Assembly: GCA_024663395.1 (NCBI GenBank) | Contig: JANFAH010000122.1 | Location: 21,823 to 85,822, forward strand | Source: Pisolithus tinctorius | Lineage: Eukaryota > Basidiomycota > Agaricomycetes > Boletales > Pisolithaceae | Direction of reading: 5' to 3' | Length of the DNA: 64,000 nucleotides | In this document: positions 21,358 through 31,303 of the stretch, in pieces | Layout: every line of letters begins with the position of its first letter | How positions within the stretch are numbered: the stretch's first letter is position 1 | Position numbers and translations under genes: made by a program | The notes under the pieces: model-generated | What the model saw: the letters and a program-made list of their open reading frames with translations, nothing else | Told to the model about the DNA's origin: nothing | Databases searched by the model: none

Positions 21358-22406
21358 AACACATAATCTAGGTGACTTAGCTATGACCTGGAACAAAATG
21401 TGGCTGGACATCATCACCAGAGTATATAATCCTATGCCATTGTAGGGAATATAATTTCCCTACTAGGGGAATTGTTTTGTTTTGTTCATTTTACTTAATT
21501 TTCATTTTGGTATTTTTCTGCTAGTTGTACTTAGATTTTCGCTTTTTGGTTGCTTAGTCAGCCCCACTTAGTACTTGATGTACTTAGTTTTTTTAAAAAA
21601 AAACAATAGACAAGTCACCCCAAGATGAGAAGAGGTTTGAAATTGGCTTAAGACTGCCCTAGAAGTCCCCAGACATCACCTCCATCATTTTTGCTCAGGC
21701 TATAGTAGCCCCTCTGGATTAACTCACCCTTCAGAATTCTACAGTCCTCCCCAACCTCTCACAAAAATATTTTTCCTTCACCATCAGCACAGGAACTTCT
21801 GATGGAACATGATCAAGTCCAGACCAAACAAATCAAAAGATGTACATGTGCTATGCATGAAGCAGAGCTAACCTTGGCAGAAAGAAACCTAAATTCTATG
21901 ACCACATTCACATGGCCTAGGATGGATCTAGGCTTCATCATTGCTGACCAAGAAACATGTGATGTCCTTGAGGAATGGAACTATTCCTGGACAGCCACAG
22001 CCTCACCCTGAAGTTTGCCAATCAAACACTAAATATTAAGTTTGATGAACTTTATTTGACATTCTGTGGGAGTCACAGGGATGGCAATCAAAGGCTATGT
22101 ATGTATGAGCCTTGTTTTCTATTGGATGATTGCTTATGGCCAATTCATGCATGATAGTCTAGATGCTTCTATAACATCATATGACATCACCAATGATGCA
22201 ATCATTGATAAGCAATAAGCCTGCCCTAAAGTCACTGGGTGTACTTATAGGCTTTGAGAGTCCACTGATGAGCTACACTAACAGTGAAATTCCTCAGTGC
22301 TTCAACTCAAAGCATGAAAATTTGGGCTTTCAAGTTACTGCAGCATACATTTTGTTTTATTATTTCCACCCTACCTCCAGAGTCTCCTGGACAAAACCAT
22401 GATTGA
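21358..22406. other. Probable 3' region of the RT element, then unassigned
   Basis: An AT-rich untranslated-like stretch ends in poly-T/A near 21,590-21,603, which may be the 3' end of the retroelement. A short plus frame (21,802-22,011) is open but not recognised. Nothing else is supported. Confidence 0.3.
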
Positions 22407-22429
22407 GGTGCCACTCACCCTCCAAAGTC

Positions 22430-22590
22430 AAAGTTGAAGTTTTTGACTTTGACTTCAGCAAAGTAGTCACATGATGTTTATATAAGCTGTGCATGCCTGC
22501 ACAAATGTGAAGTCCAAGTTTCTGGCTTCTGCTTCAGTAATGTAGTCATGTGATGATTATATAAGACAACAACACAACCTGTAGTTCAAT
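22430..22590 (+). promoter_or_regulatory. Duplicated subterminal promoter of the Harbinger element
   Basis: Two direct repeats (CTTCAGCAAAGTAGTCACATGATG...TATATAAG near 22,454-22,487 and CTTCAGTAATGTAGTCATGTGATG...TATATAAG near 22,530-22,566) each end with a TATA box ahead of the transposase ATG at 22,627. The inner tract (TTGAAG...CTTCAG) is also echoed near the right end. Confidence 0.5.
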
Positions 22591-22626
22591 AGATAACATT
22601 GTGATAACAGATCAAACAACTCTGCT

Positions 22627-23940
22627 ATGGATCTTGAAGCACAGCAGCTCCAGCATCATCATCATCACCATCTTGCTGCCCTTGTAGTAGCAGTGATGAT
22701 CCAGATGCTATGCCTCTATGACTTCCTTTTTCATTCTGATTCAGAACCAATCCCCTACCATACCTCAATCCTGACTGGTGAGGGGTGGATACTAGAGCTC
22801 CTGAATGGTCATCCAGACAAGATATGGACTTGCCTTGGTGTCAACCATGGAGTTTTTGATCATGTGATGCAGGTGCTCACCCACCATGGTTTTGTGCCTT
22901 CTTGCAATGGAATTTCTGTGGAGAAACAGCTTGGGATATTCCTCTACACCTGTGTTACTGGGTTGTCATCCTGGCATGTTGTTGAGAGGTTCCAACACTC
23001 ACCAGGGACCATCACTAGGTAGGGAGCCCATTGGACTGTCTGATATTTTTCTCACAATTTTTTAGATATTTCAAAGCAATGTTGGCTTTCTTTTCTGGGG
23101 GACAATTCTATGCATCCCAAGTGCAATTCCCCACCAACAACACTCCCATATCAACTGTGATTACTAGTGACTCACACTTCCAATTTTTCCAGGATTGTAT
23201 TGGTGCAGTTGATGGCACTCATATTTGAGCAATCACTGCTGCTGAGGACCAGCCTTACATGAAGAACCAGAAGGGCTACCTGTCTCAAAATTGTCTCTTC
23301 ATCTGTGATTTTGACTTCTTCTTCACATATGCCCTCACTGGCTTTGATGGGTCAACTGCAGATGCAACCATGTGGCATGATGCACACAGGAATGACTTGC
23401 ACATGCCACCTGGGAAGTACCTTCTTGCAGATGCAGGGTTTGGGATCTGTGATGCACTTCTGGTTCCCTATCAAGGTGTTTGTTACCATCTGAAAGAATG
23501 GCACCAGGCTGGATTAAGGTAATTTGCTATTCCATCCTGCCCAGTGCACCTGTAACTTCCATTTTATAGACCTCAAAACCAAGAGGTGTTATTCAACCTT
23601 CACCATGGTGGACTTAGAAATGCCATCAAATGGATATTTGAGCATTATAAAACACAGGTGGAGGATTCTTCAAATTCCCCTTGAATATAGCATCCACACC
23701 CAAACTCAAGCACCTGCTGCTCTCTGTACCCTCCACAATTTCATATGGTGCTATGATCCAGAAGAGTTCTTTGACCCTGACCTTGCCATGGACATAGGAG
23801 AGGATGATGATATTGGAAGCCTTGGTGATGGACCAGCAGATGCTGCAGAGAGGAGAAGGGCTGATAATAGGCATGACAACATTGCAGAGGAGATGTGGAT
23901 TGACTATCAGCACCAGCTTACAATTAGGGGCATTCTCTGA
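22627..23940 (+). pseudogene. PIF/Harbinger transposase (DDE superfamily)
   Basis: Three exons can be traced: 22,627-23,018, 23,066-23,518 and from about 23,571 to 23,940, with GT-AG introns that keep frame at the first junction. Motifs are DCIGAVDGTHI (first D), GFDGSTADATMWHDA (second D) and YLLADAGFG plus GVCYHLKEW, as in Harbinger transposases. TGA at 23,226-23,228 replaces the Arg codon of GTHIRA. A frame shift near 23,645 separates RNAIKWIFEH from KHRWRILQIPLEY. The enzyme would cut and join element ends. This copy is inactive. Confidence 0.88.
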
Positions 23941-24136
23941 GCCTGAACACTCAGATTTCATGGTGTACAAATGTATGTTCTTACAATTGTTTCACACTCA
24001 TGTAGAGAAAGAACTTCCATTGTCAAAAGGAAGCTAGTCATGTACATTTTATTATGTACATATTCATATGAAGGGGGGGGGGAAGTACATTTGTGTATTG
24101 TAAAAAAAAGAAAATAGACACCTATTTCTGCCCATC

Positions 24137-25383
24137 CTAGTACTTCATCAGCTGATGCTGCACCCAAATCCACTTCACCAGCTCCTGGTGCTTGAGGAAG
24201 ATATTCACTTCATCCAGGGTCACACTGAGGAAGTAGTCACTGATGTCAATCTGATTGTCTGTTGAGAGCTGCAGCATGTTGTTGATGTAGTCCATGGTAG
24301 CATTGACAAGGGGATTGGTAATGGGTGGCAGGGGTGTCAGGGGCAATGGGGCAGTGATCACATGCATGAAGTTATCAAGCTTGGAGGTGATGGCAGCAAT
24401 GGATGAATTGCAATCTTCTTCAGCATGCACTTTGGCTGATGGGGGCTGAGAGTGCTTCAATCCACTTTCAGACATCACAATGGACTTGGCTTTCCTTTTT
24501 CTGTGACTGATGCTGGTGACAGCTGATGACAATGATGACCTGGCTGATGCATGCAACAAAAAGCTTGATGGTGTGGAAGGGGGGATGAAATTTGGATCCA
24601 TAGACTGTGTGTCCTCATGATGGTGTGTGTTGAGAGCATGTATCATGTCGAGGAGGGAGAGGGAGGGAGGGGAGGTAGAAATAGTCAAAGCAGTGGGGGG
24701 TGTGGTAGAGGCAGGAGTATCAAAGGCAAAGGTCATGGTTGTAGAAGGTGCAGTAGTGGCATGTGGCCAGTAGATAAACCAACCTCAGCCATGTGAGGGG
24801 AGAAGGAGCTCTATGCTTGTGAAGTGGGGGAACCCAGAATTGTGAAATGGCTTTGCATCTTTGTGCACCTGACCAGATGTTTGTGGATGATCCAACAAGA
24901 AAAAAACTACATTACCTTTACATATCAATCCCAAAGATCAGCATTGTCCAGTGAGATCATTGCACCATGCTCATCATAAGCAAAGCCAGAGGCCACCAAT
25001 TTAAGATCAGCGATGGTGTAGTAGGATTTTTTTAGCTGGATAATTGTTAGCAAGGCAAAAAAAAAAAGAATGATACAACTTACCACCTTGAACTTCCACT
25101 CACATGATTCAGCTGTCTTATCACCATTATCTGGACCTGGTGGATAATTATTGGCCATGTGGGCTGCTGCAGCATTCCATGTAACCTTCTTAAAGTTCCC
25201 ATCACCAGCCTGTGAAAGATGAGAGGCCAAGGAATCCAGTAGCATGCCTTCCTCCTCTGTTGTCCATACTGCAACTTTCTTGTGGGTCCTGGGGGGAGGC
25301 AGGGGGTTCTGTGGGTCTAGAGGATTTATTGTAAGGCCATGCAAGCACAATGAGCAGGTTGATCCTGCAGATGAGCCAGACAT
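24137..25383 (-). pseudogene. Myb/SANT-like DNA-binding partner of Harbinger
   Basis: Exon 1 (25,383-25,084) encodes VWTTEEEGMLLDSLASHL and CEWKFKV. A GTAAGT...CAG intron follows (25,083-25,036), and exon 2 gives LKKSYYTIADLK, SGFAYDE and NADLWD. A TGA then precedes the expected YVK, and further down is KPFHNSGFPHFTSIELLLP in a displaced frame. The remaining ORF (24,736-24,137) is a Ser/Thr/Pro-rich C-terminal part. In the superfamily the Myb-like protein binds subterminal DNA and helps import the transposase. Confidence 0.78.
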
Positions 25384-25518
25384 TCAATGATCACAGTAAC
25401 TGGGTGACAATGGTTGCATACCTCAGGTGGATGCATGTGATAGTCCACATCACATGACCCTCTTAACTGAAGCTGAAGTTGACAACTTGGACTTCATGTT
25501 TGCAGGGTGAATGGTGCC

Positions 25519-26159
25519 TGAAGGTTTGCATGTCAGAAATGCAGTGAAGGATGCTTTGTGGGACTGTGCCAAACTTGGGAGGCACTCAAACATCATTTTG
25601 ATTGTTTGGCAGGAAGAAAAGCTGGATTAGAAGAGAATATCTGGACTGACAAGCATCTCAGGCCCTGGGGTCATCACTTGCCAGTTGCATGTCCTCAATG
25701 TGCAACCATGCAGAAGTGGCATTGGGGGTCAGCAGGGGAATTTATTTCTTATGAGTGTTGCTATGCTGACTGTGGAAAGGGAAAAGGGCCTGATGGCTCT
25801 TCCCTCCCAGCAAAGACATTCACTTTCTCCATCCCTGAAAATTCCATTCACCTTACACAGGGAAAAAGAGGAACATCTTCATGGCTACAAGTGAAGATGT
25901 AAATACTTAGAAATCCTTGTAAATACCTATGCAATCTTGGTGACTCTAGTCATACCCATAACATCAGGACTATTTCAACAGTTTGGAAAGATATGTATTA
26001 CAGGTTGAAACAATGTTGCCAATAACATTTCTTAAATACAACTACTAGCTAGCACCACCTGAAATGGATGTCATGCCATGGTGAGCATAATGGAGGTTCA
26101 GTTTCAAGATCAGTATGCCCATCACCCAGCCATGTTCATCTATGACACCTCCAAAGGGG
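25519..26159 (+). other. Unidentified CxxC-containing ORF and spacer
   Basis: The frame 25,558-25,902 (114 codons) contains ACPQCATMQKWHW and ECCYADCGKGKG, a CxxC...C...C arrangement that could bind zinc. The upstream sequence in another frame (HVRNAVKDALWDCAKLGRHS) may be part of the same gene before a frame shift. It was not recognised. No repeat boundary was found between it and the Harbinger element. Confidence 0.35.
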
Positions 26160-26530
26160 TGAGTCCACAGGGCAGTGTGGTCAGCTGATCTAACTTTCAA
26201 TGGGTGGTTCCACCAGTGAGGTCAGCTGAATCCCCACTTCCAGTGGGTGGTTACATCCCATGGTGACATCCACCAATCCTTTCAAGGGGTAGGACTATCC
26301 CCTAGTTTGGTCAGCCCACTCCACCCTCAGGGGGTGAGTTCATCCACCAATGCTGTGGGCCAATCCCACTTTCAGGGGGTAGGACCATCCAGTGGTGCAT
26401 CAGCCAATCCCACTTTCAGGGGGTAGGACCCTCTAAGAGTGAGGTCAGCCAATGCCATTCTCAGGGGATGGTGCCATCCACCAGTGATGTTGGCTGATGC
26501 CACTTTCATGGGATGGGGGTGACCTCAGCC
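26160..26530. repeat. About 45-bp minisatellite
   Basis: Roughly eight degenerate units with the core GTCAGCCAATCCCACTTTCA followed by GGGGGTAGGACCATCC repeat. The array ends shortly before an R1 tail. Confidence 0.65.
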
Positions 26531-26619
26531 AAACCTTCTTTCACATGTCAGCCTACCCACCCTCAGGGCCCAGTGGCTGACATCAGTTAGTCCCACTCTC
26601 AGGACTACACATGATGGAA

Positions 26620-26667
26620 GGGTCTGTTTTGGTTGGTTTTCACCACTGAACCACACTTTGACTCACA
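26620..26667 (+). repeat. R1 right-terminal stub
   Basis: About 48 bp match the R1 end (TTTTGGTTGGTTTTCACCAC ... CTTTGACTCACA). The rest of the copy is missing. It truncates the CACTA gene on its right. Confidence 0.65.
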
Positions 26668-27046
26668 TCAGTTAGGTCCACAAGAGGTGTTTGACCTGGT
26701 AGAATGAGGGAAGTTCAGAGCCTGGAAAACAGGCATGAATGCTAATGTGTATCTTCTCATATGCAGACTCTGATGAGTGCTCAAGAGACATGAAGATTTG
26801 GATGGCAAGCTTTTGACAAGGATCAATGAGTTCAAGGACATCCACCAGAGGATTGCAGAGCCAGTCAACAGACTCTCCTCCAAGCCCCATCCCATCACCA
26901 AGTGAAGCATTCCAAATACACTGGATGAAATCCATGCTTCACATGTGCTTGGGATTTGTAGAGGTGAAATCTGTGAGTTCATTCAAGTCAAGATTGATGA
27001 GAGGATTTCTCCATGGGTTGGGAGGGGGGAAGTCTTTGTGTATCTG

Positions 27047-27781
27047 TGTCATAACCATGCATTCACTCTAGGTTCTTACTCACTCCACACCATCTTCCAC
27101 CAGTCATTCACTCACTCCACACCAACTCTGCCCAACTTCTGTTGGTTATGAACCATCTCCACTCTGACTGTTGCCAGACTTGTGTTGCTCTTCTACTGGA
27201 CCAAGTGGGCCATCCTCTGAGGAGTCATGTGACTACCTTCGGACTTCTCCCTGACAGCATGCAGTCAGGTACTCTGCAGCATGCACACCACATGGTCCAG
27301 TGCCTGGACTGTTTCCTTTTCTGGATGTTCTATGTTCCACATTCATATGTCCTCTGTCTACCCTTCATTCATCATCCAGGAAGTTTTTGCTTGAAATTTT
27401 CTGGGTCTCCATATGTCAGTTCCAATTCTGGTTACTGTACCTCTGTAGTAGTATAAAAGCATGTATCCTACTCCACCATTCCTCAGTATGAATATCAACT
27501 TAGTTCCTACTCCTTCTGTCTTCAACTTCTGCCTGTTGGAGTTATCTCCAACTCTCCATCTGTACTCTCCCTCTGAAATACAAGGGCTGAGATCATGCAA
27601 GGGGGTAGCACATGAGCTAAACCTGATGCCCTCACTCTGCTCTGCCTTTGTCCCAGCAGACTTCATTCCTGCCAACACTCTGCTAGTTGGAGCTCTGTTC
27701 CTTTGTGTCAGACTTGCTTCTGAACCACTCTCTAGACCTTGTTAAGCATCGGAGTTGGTTGGAGTAGGCCCAGACTTGACA
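27047..27781 (+). mobile_element. R2 solo-LTR-like element, copy 1
   Basis: The 735-bp repeat starts TGTCATAACCATGCATTCA, ends CAGACTTGACA and is flanked by ATCTG on both sides (27,042-27,046 and 27,782-27,786). TG...CA ends, a 5-bp duplication and a TATAAAAG box near 27,454 fit a solo LTR. It splits the Pro-rich linker of the CACTA gene. A second copy lies at 36,684-37,419. Confidence 0.88.
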
Positions 27782-27813
27782 ATCTGCCCAGGTGGATTAT
27801 GGGGAGAGCCAGG

Positions 27814-28207
27814 TGTTACAATATGTACCCTTTCCTCTTCCCTCCTTTTCCTTTTGTCTTATCTAATCTTTCCATCTTATCTTATCTCTCTGAACTTGGT
27901 CCAGTCTCCAGTCTAGGCCTTGCCTTGCTGCTACCTCATGCCTGCTTTCTAGCACATTCCACTCCACCATGATATCATTATGACATCACTATGATGTCAC
28001 AGACCTCATGTATGCCTCACCATTACCACATGTATCATACTATAAGTACTGTTGCTCAATCCCCAGACTAGCTCCAAGCTAGTTCATTTGGGTCTTTGAG
28101 ATCTAAACTCACCTGCTTCTAAGCTTGTCTCCTCACCTTTCCTCTTACTTCTTCTTTTGGTTCTTGGTGCAAGCCTACAACAAACCCTGTTGTTAGGTCT
28201 CATCACA
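27814..28207 (+). mobile_element. R3 solo-LTR-like element
   Basis: The 394-bp segment starts TGTTACAATATG, ends GGTCTCATCACA and lies between perfect CCAGG duplications (27,809-27,813 and 28,208-28,212). No internal region is present. A CTATAAGTAC motif near 28,040 could be its TATA box. It also interrupts the CACTA linker, 27 bp from R2's right duplication. Confidence 0.8.
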
Positions 28208-28690
28208 CCAGGAGGGGGAAAGCATTTGTGCATCTGCCCAGGTAAATTATGGGGAGAGCCAGGAGGAGGAAAGTCTTTGTGCATCTCTTTAGGCATGCTA
28301 TTGGGAGATGCAGGTAAAGGCAAATCCTCATGCACCTGGAGAACTTGGTAGTCTTGATTTATAGGAACATAATGAATACATAAAATGAACTCAGCTCAAA
28401 GTCATCCTCATTGGAGAGAGATGCTTGGAGGAGTTGCAGTCACCATCAGGACCATTCTCAGAAAGACACTTGGAACCAGAAAGTCTATTACTTTCAACAA
28501 AGGCACAGAAGGTGTCAGAGCATCTTGCTAAATGAACATCTTGTTTTTCATCTTTGCCTGCATCACAAAAGTGATGCCACCAAGTAGCAAGGGTATTCAG
28601 AGGCTTCTGGGCACCCTTACAGTACTTCCTGCATGTACACCAATATACTTCACCTTCAAGATCTGGCACACATCAGGAAGCAAAAAAATG

Positions 28691-29332
28691 GTTTAAACCT
28701 GTTTAAACCCATCACTGACTGGTTGTGACTGCAATTCCATCATTCCCCATCCCTCTGATGTATCTGTGGTATGATATAAGTCAATGTGTATCAAGAGGAG
28801 GTTGTAACATTGTAGAGCCAGTGGAATGGAATGAATTCAATGGAAAATTTTCATTGAAATCTTATAATCACAACAATTTGAGGAATCCAAACAAGAAAGT
28901 TTCAGTAGTGATTTCTATGGGGAACTATGCTCTAGCCTGGTTCAAGTCACTGCGTGCCATAAGCATAATTAAACATGTAAACTATGGTACATACAAATAG
29001 GTATCTACACTTATGTATGGATATGACAGGTTCTCACTGGGTCTCAGATCTCAGCATATTTGCCATATGTACAAGCTGCCGTACCATTTCACAAACATCC
29101 AAGGACCCAAGGATCTTGCAAGATATGGCCTGCATCTGCAAAACAACAAAATGAAATATGTGGTCAGCAAAGGTTTGACACCTTACAGATGCCCTTACAA
29201 CCACAAGATGGAGGCTTGTGATTGGTGGAGATCTTTTGGGATGACAGACCTCAGCATTTATGATTATGTTTCAGATCAGTACTAGTGATTAGGCAGATAA
29301 GGCAGGGAATGCATTGATTCAAGTAATAATAA
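28691..29332 (+). other. Unidentified ORFs in transposon spacer
   Basis: Two adjacent plus frames (28,725-29,000 and 29,013-29,285), separated by one stop and a short gap, read as one possible product containing YALAWFKSLRAISIIKHVNY and YRCPYNHKMEACDWW. The pattern was not recognised. The stretch sits between the N-terminus of the CACTA gene and the C-terminus of Plavaka. Confidence 0.35.
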
Positions 29333-29451
29333 CTACAGATACTCTGCTATGGTGCAATACCATTCCTTATCTGAGTAGTTATTAAGGTAGAATTTGTTGT
29401 ACACCTCAAGTGATGTAGTGGAGGTAACATTACAGTCAAGTCTTGTCCCGT

Positions 29452-31303
29452 TGTGAGTCAAAGTGTGGAAAGGTGGTTATAACCAACCAAAACCAACACA
29501 AAAGACAAATGATGTGTGAGTGGTGGTGTGCCTCCACAGAACCTGGACTGCAGAAAAATCTAAGAGGGGGAAACTTCAATGGCAGGTGCTCCTAGTGCAA
29601 GTTGATGACAAGTTATGCAGGAGAAGACAAGCAAGTGATGATTGGATGGGGGATGCTGAACAGAGTGAAGGTGTTCAGCCAAAAGGACTTGGGATGAAGG
29701 ACTTTGATAAGACATGCTACTGGCACAAGTCGATGATGAGTTATGCAGGAGTGGATGGATGACTAAGCAAGACCGCTGACTAAGAGGAAGCTTCAGATGA
29801 TGAAGGATGGCAGATAGACTCTTCTGAATGAGCCTCAACTACCAAGTATATGAATGATGACAGATAGACCCCTTTGTGGAGCCTCAACTGTCGACGATGA
29901 GATAGGCACTGAACTGACTGCTGAGTGAATGGCTTCTGATTCACTTGTCGATTGCTTCTTGGTAGCTAAGTACATGGGGGTTTATATACTGTGGGGGGAG
30001 CACAGCTTGTGACAAACAAGGCACAAACACTTGGTAAGTAATGAGTAAGGACTGAGTAATCATGATGAGTAAGTGAGAAATGAAAAGTAAGCAAGCAAAG
30101 AGGATTGGTAAGTATTGGCAACGAACAAGTCAAGGATAGTCAAAACATCACAGAATGAGTCAAATGGAGTCAGAAACTGAGTAAGCGCACTGATATCACA
30201 TTAGGGGGTGGTGATGCAAGTTAGATCTCAGTGGAGACATCTCTAGATCCAAAGATGGCATGACAGATGGACAGTGTTTCCAGACATGGAAGTATTAATT
30301 CCAGAACTGAAGGGCATGAGTCAGGCATCAAAGGGGGCTAGGGCATTGGGGGTCTGTGGGGCAATGGGAGCATAAGCGATCATGTCTCCCACCCTTCCAT
30401 CCTCTCAGTGAAGTTAACAAAAACTTCATGGACAGGGCTCTGATGGAGAAGGAGGAGAAGGGGGGATGCCTTCTGCTGGATCTTGCAGTAAAAAGGCAAG
30501 ATGCACGTCATACTCATCATGAATGCGATCAGGGAGGCTGGAGAACAGTAGATTATACTGCAGCTGTCGCAATGTGGGAAGAATGATGGACAAGACCAGA
30601 ATAAAGATGGTGCAGGGAGCAGGGAGGAATGATCCATATGCTTCATCAAGAGGGGAGAGCGAAATGACCACATAAGACCTTTCTAACTGAGTGACAGACC
30701 TGAGGTGACCAAAGAACATCCTTCTGGAAGTCATACTGACAAGGCACTGACCAAGCTGCATGGGATGGGACAGGGCTGACAATGATGGGATGAACCAGGG
30801 GGCTTCAGGATGGAAGCTGGTGGGAATGCCTGGCAGATATACATAGCCACTGTCTCTGGCAAATGAGACAAGCGAGATGATTGATGAAGAGGTGGCCATG
30901 ATTGATGGTCTTAGTGAAATGAGCATCTGATGGATGGAGTGCTGTAGAAATGCATAGGGTGTGAGGATCCTCTCCAAATTTGGAAGGAAGAATTGTGGGG
31001 CTGAGCACTTTAAGCGAGTGTGAGAATGGAGTTGATATCTTTGGAAATGGCAGAGATACGACAAAAACCAGAATGCCATACATGGGTGCTAAAAACCTTT
31101 AATGCACACTTAACTTGCTTCCTCTTTTCTCTTTAGCACTGATGACTCATTCTTGTGCAAAGGATGACTGTTAATGTCCAGTAGTCTTTCTACGCATGAG
31201 GCCTTTAGTCTTCATCTGCATGGCATGGGCATTGTGCACAACTCATTGACGAGTTAGGCAGAGTCAGCTGTAACCATGTCCACAACACCTTTGGTGTGTG
31301 ACA
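29452..31303 (-). mobile_element. R1 solo-LTR-like element, copy 5 (best preserved)
   Basis: The plus strand runs from TGTGAGTCAAAG to GGTGTGTGACA, 1,852 bp. The flanks are CCGT (29,448-29,451) and CCAT (31,304-31,307), a 4-bp duplication with one CpG-type change. It lies inside the Plavaka C-terminal coding region. Deleting it with one flank restores the Plavaka frame. The TATA box is intact (29,982-29,988, inverted). Confidence 0.9.
30426..31079 (-). CDS. R1-embedded ORF, copy 5 (217 codons)
   Basis: This is the only copy in which the frame runs from SGYVYLPGIPTSFHPEAPW through MTSRRMFFGHLRSVTQLERS and DEAYGSFLPAPC into LRQLQYNLLFSSLPDRIHDE and FLLQDPAE, because CGA is kept at 30,569-30,567. 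The N-terminal start in this frame is uncertain, since copy 4 suggests that the ancestral start lay in the frame beginning MYGI(P/L)VF. The predicted product is unknown, with no recognised domain. It lies wholly in U3, upstream of the LTR promoter and in LTR sense. Confidence 0.45.
   Translation of the reverse strand: MAFWFLSYLCHFQRYQLHSHTRLKCSAPQFFLPNLERILTPYAFLQHSIHQMLISLRPSIMATSSSIISLVSFARDSGYVYLPGIPTSFHPEAPWFIPSLSALSHPMQLGQCLVSMTSRRMFFGHLRSVTQLERSYVVISLSPLDEAYGSFLPAPCTIFILVLSIILPTLRQLQYNLLFSSLPDRIHDEYDVHLAFLLQDPAEGIPPSPPSPSEPCP

Larger units (their letters stand above)
22407..25518. mobile_element. PIF/Harbinger DNA transposon, both ends present
   Basis: Terminal inverted repeats of about 20 bp bound the element. 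The left end is GGTGCCACTCACCCTCCAAA (22,407-22,426) and the right end, reverse complemented, GGCACCATTCACCCTGCAAA (25,499-25,518). Three-base TGA flanks lie on both sides (22,404-22,406 and 25,519-25,521), the PIF/Harbinger duplication length. Inside are a DDE transposase (plus) and a Myb/SANT-like gene (minus) in convergent orientation, the two-gene layout of this superfamily. The length is 3,112 bp. Confidence 0.88.
26668..28690 (-). pseudogene. CACTA (Tnp2-type) transposase N-terminal part with nested LTRs
   Basis: Reading minus from 28,669: YWCTCRKYCKGAQKPLNTLA (zinc-ribbon-like N-terminus), then a repeated Pro-rich linker (MHKDFPPPGSPHNLPGQ type, about 51-bp units), and at 26,982-26,672 SMDFIQCIWNASLGDG, LAIQIFMSLEHSSESAYEKI and GSELPSFYQVKHLL. 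These match the N-terminal half of basidiomycete Tnp2-like transposases. The gene is interrupted by R2 (27,047-27,781) and R3 (27,814-28,207), both with target duplications, and is truncated at 26,667. The catalytic half is absent here, though the separate fragment at 6724-7516 belongs to the same family. Confidence 0.75.
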
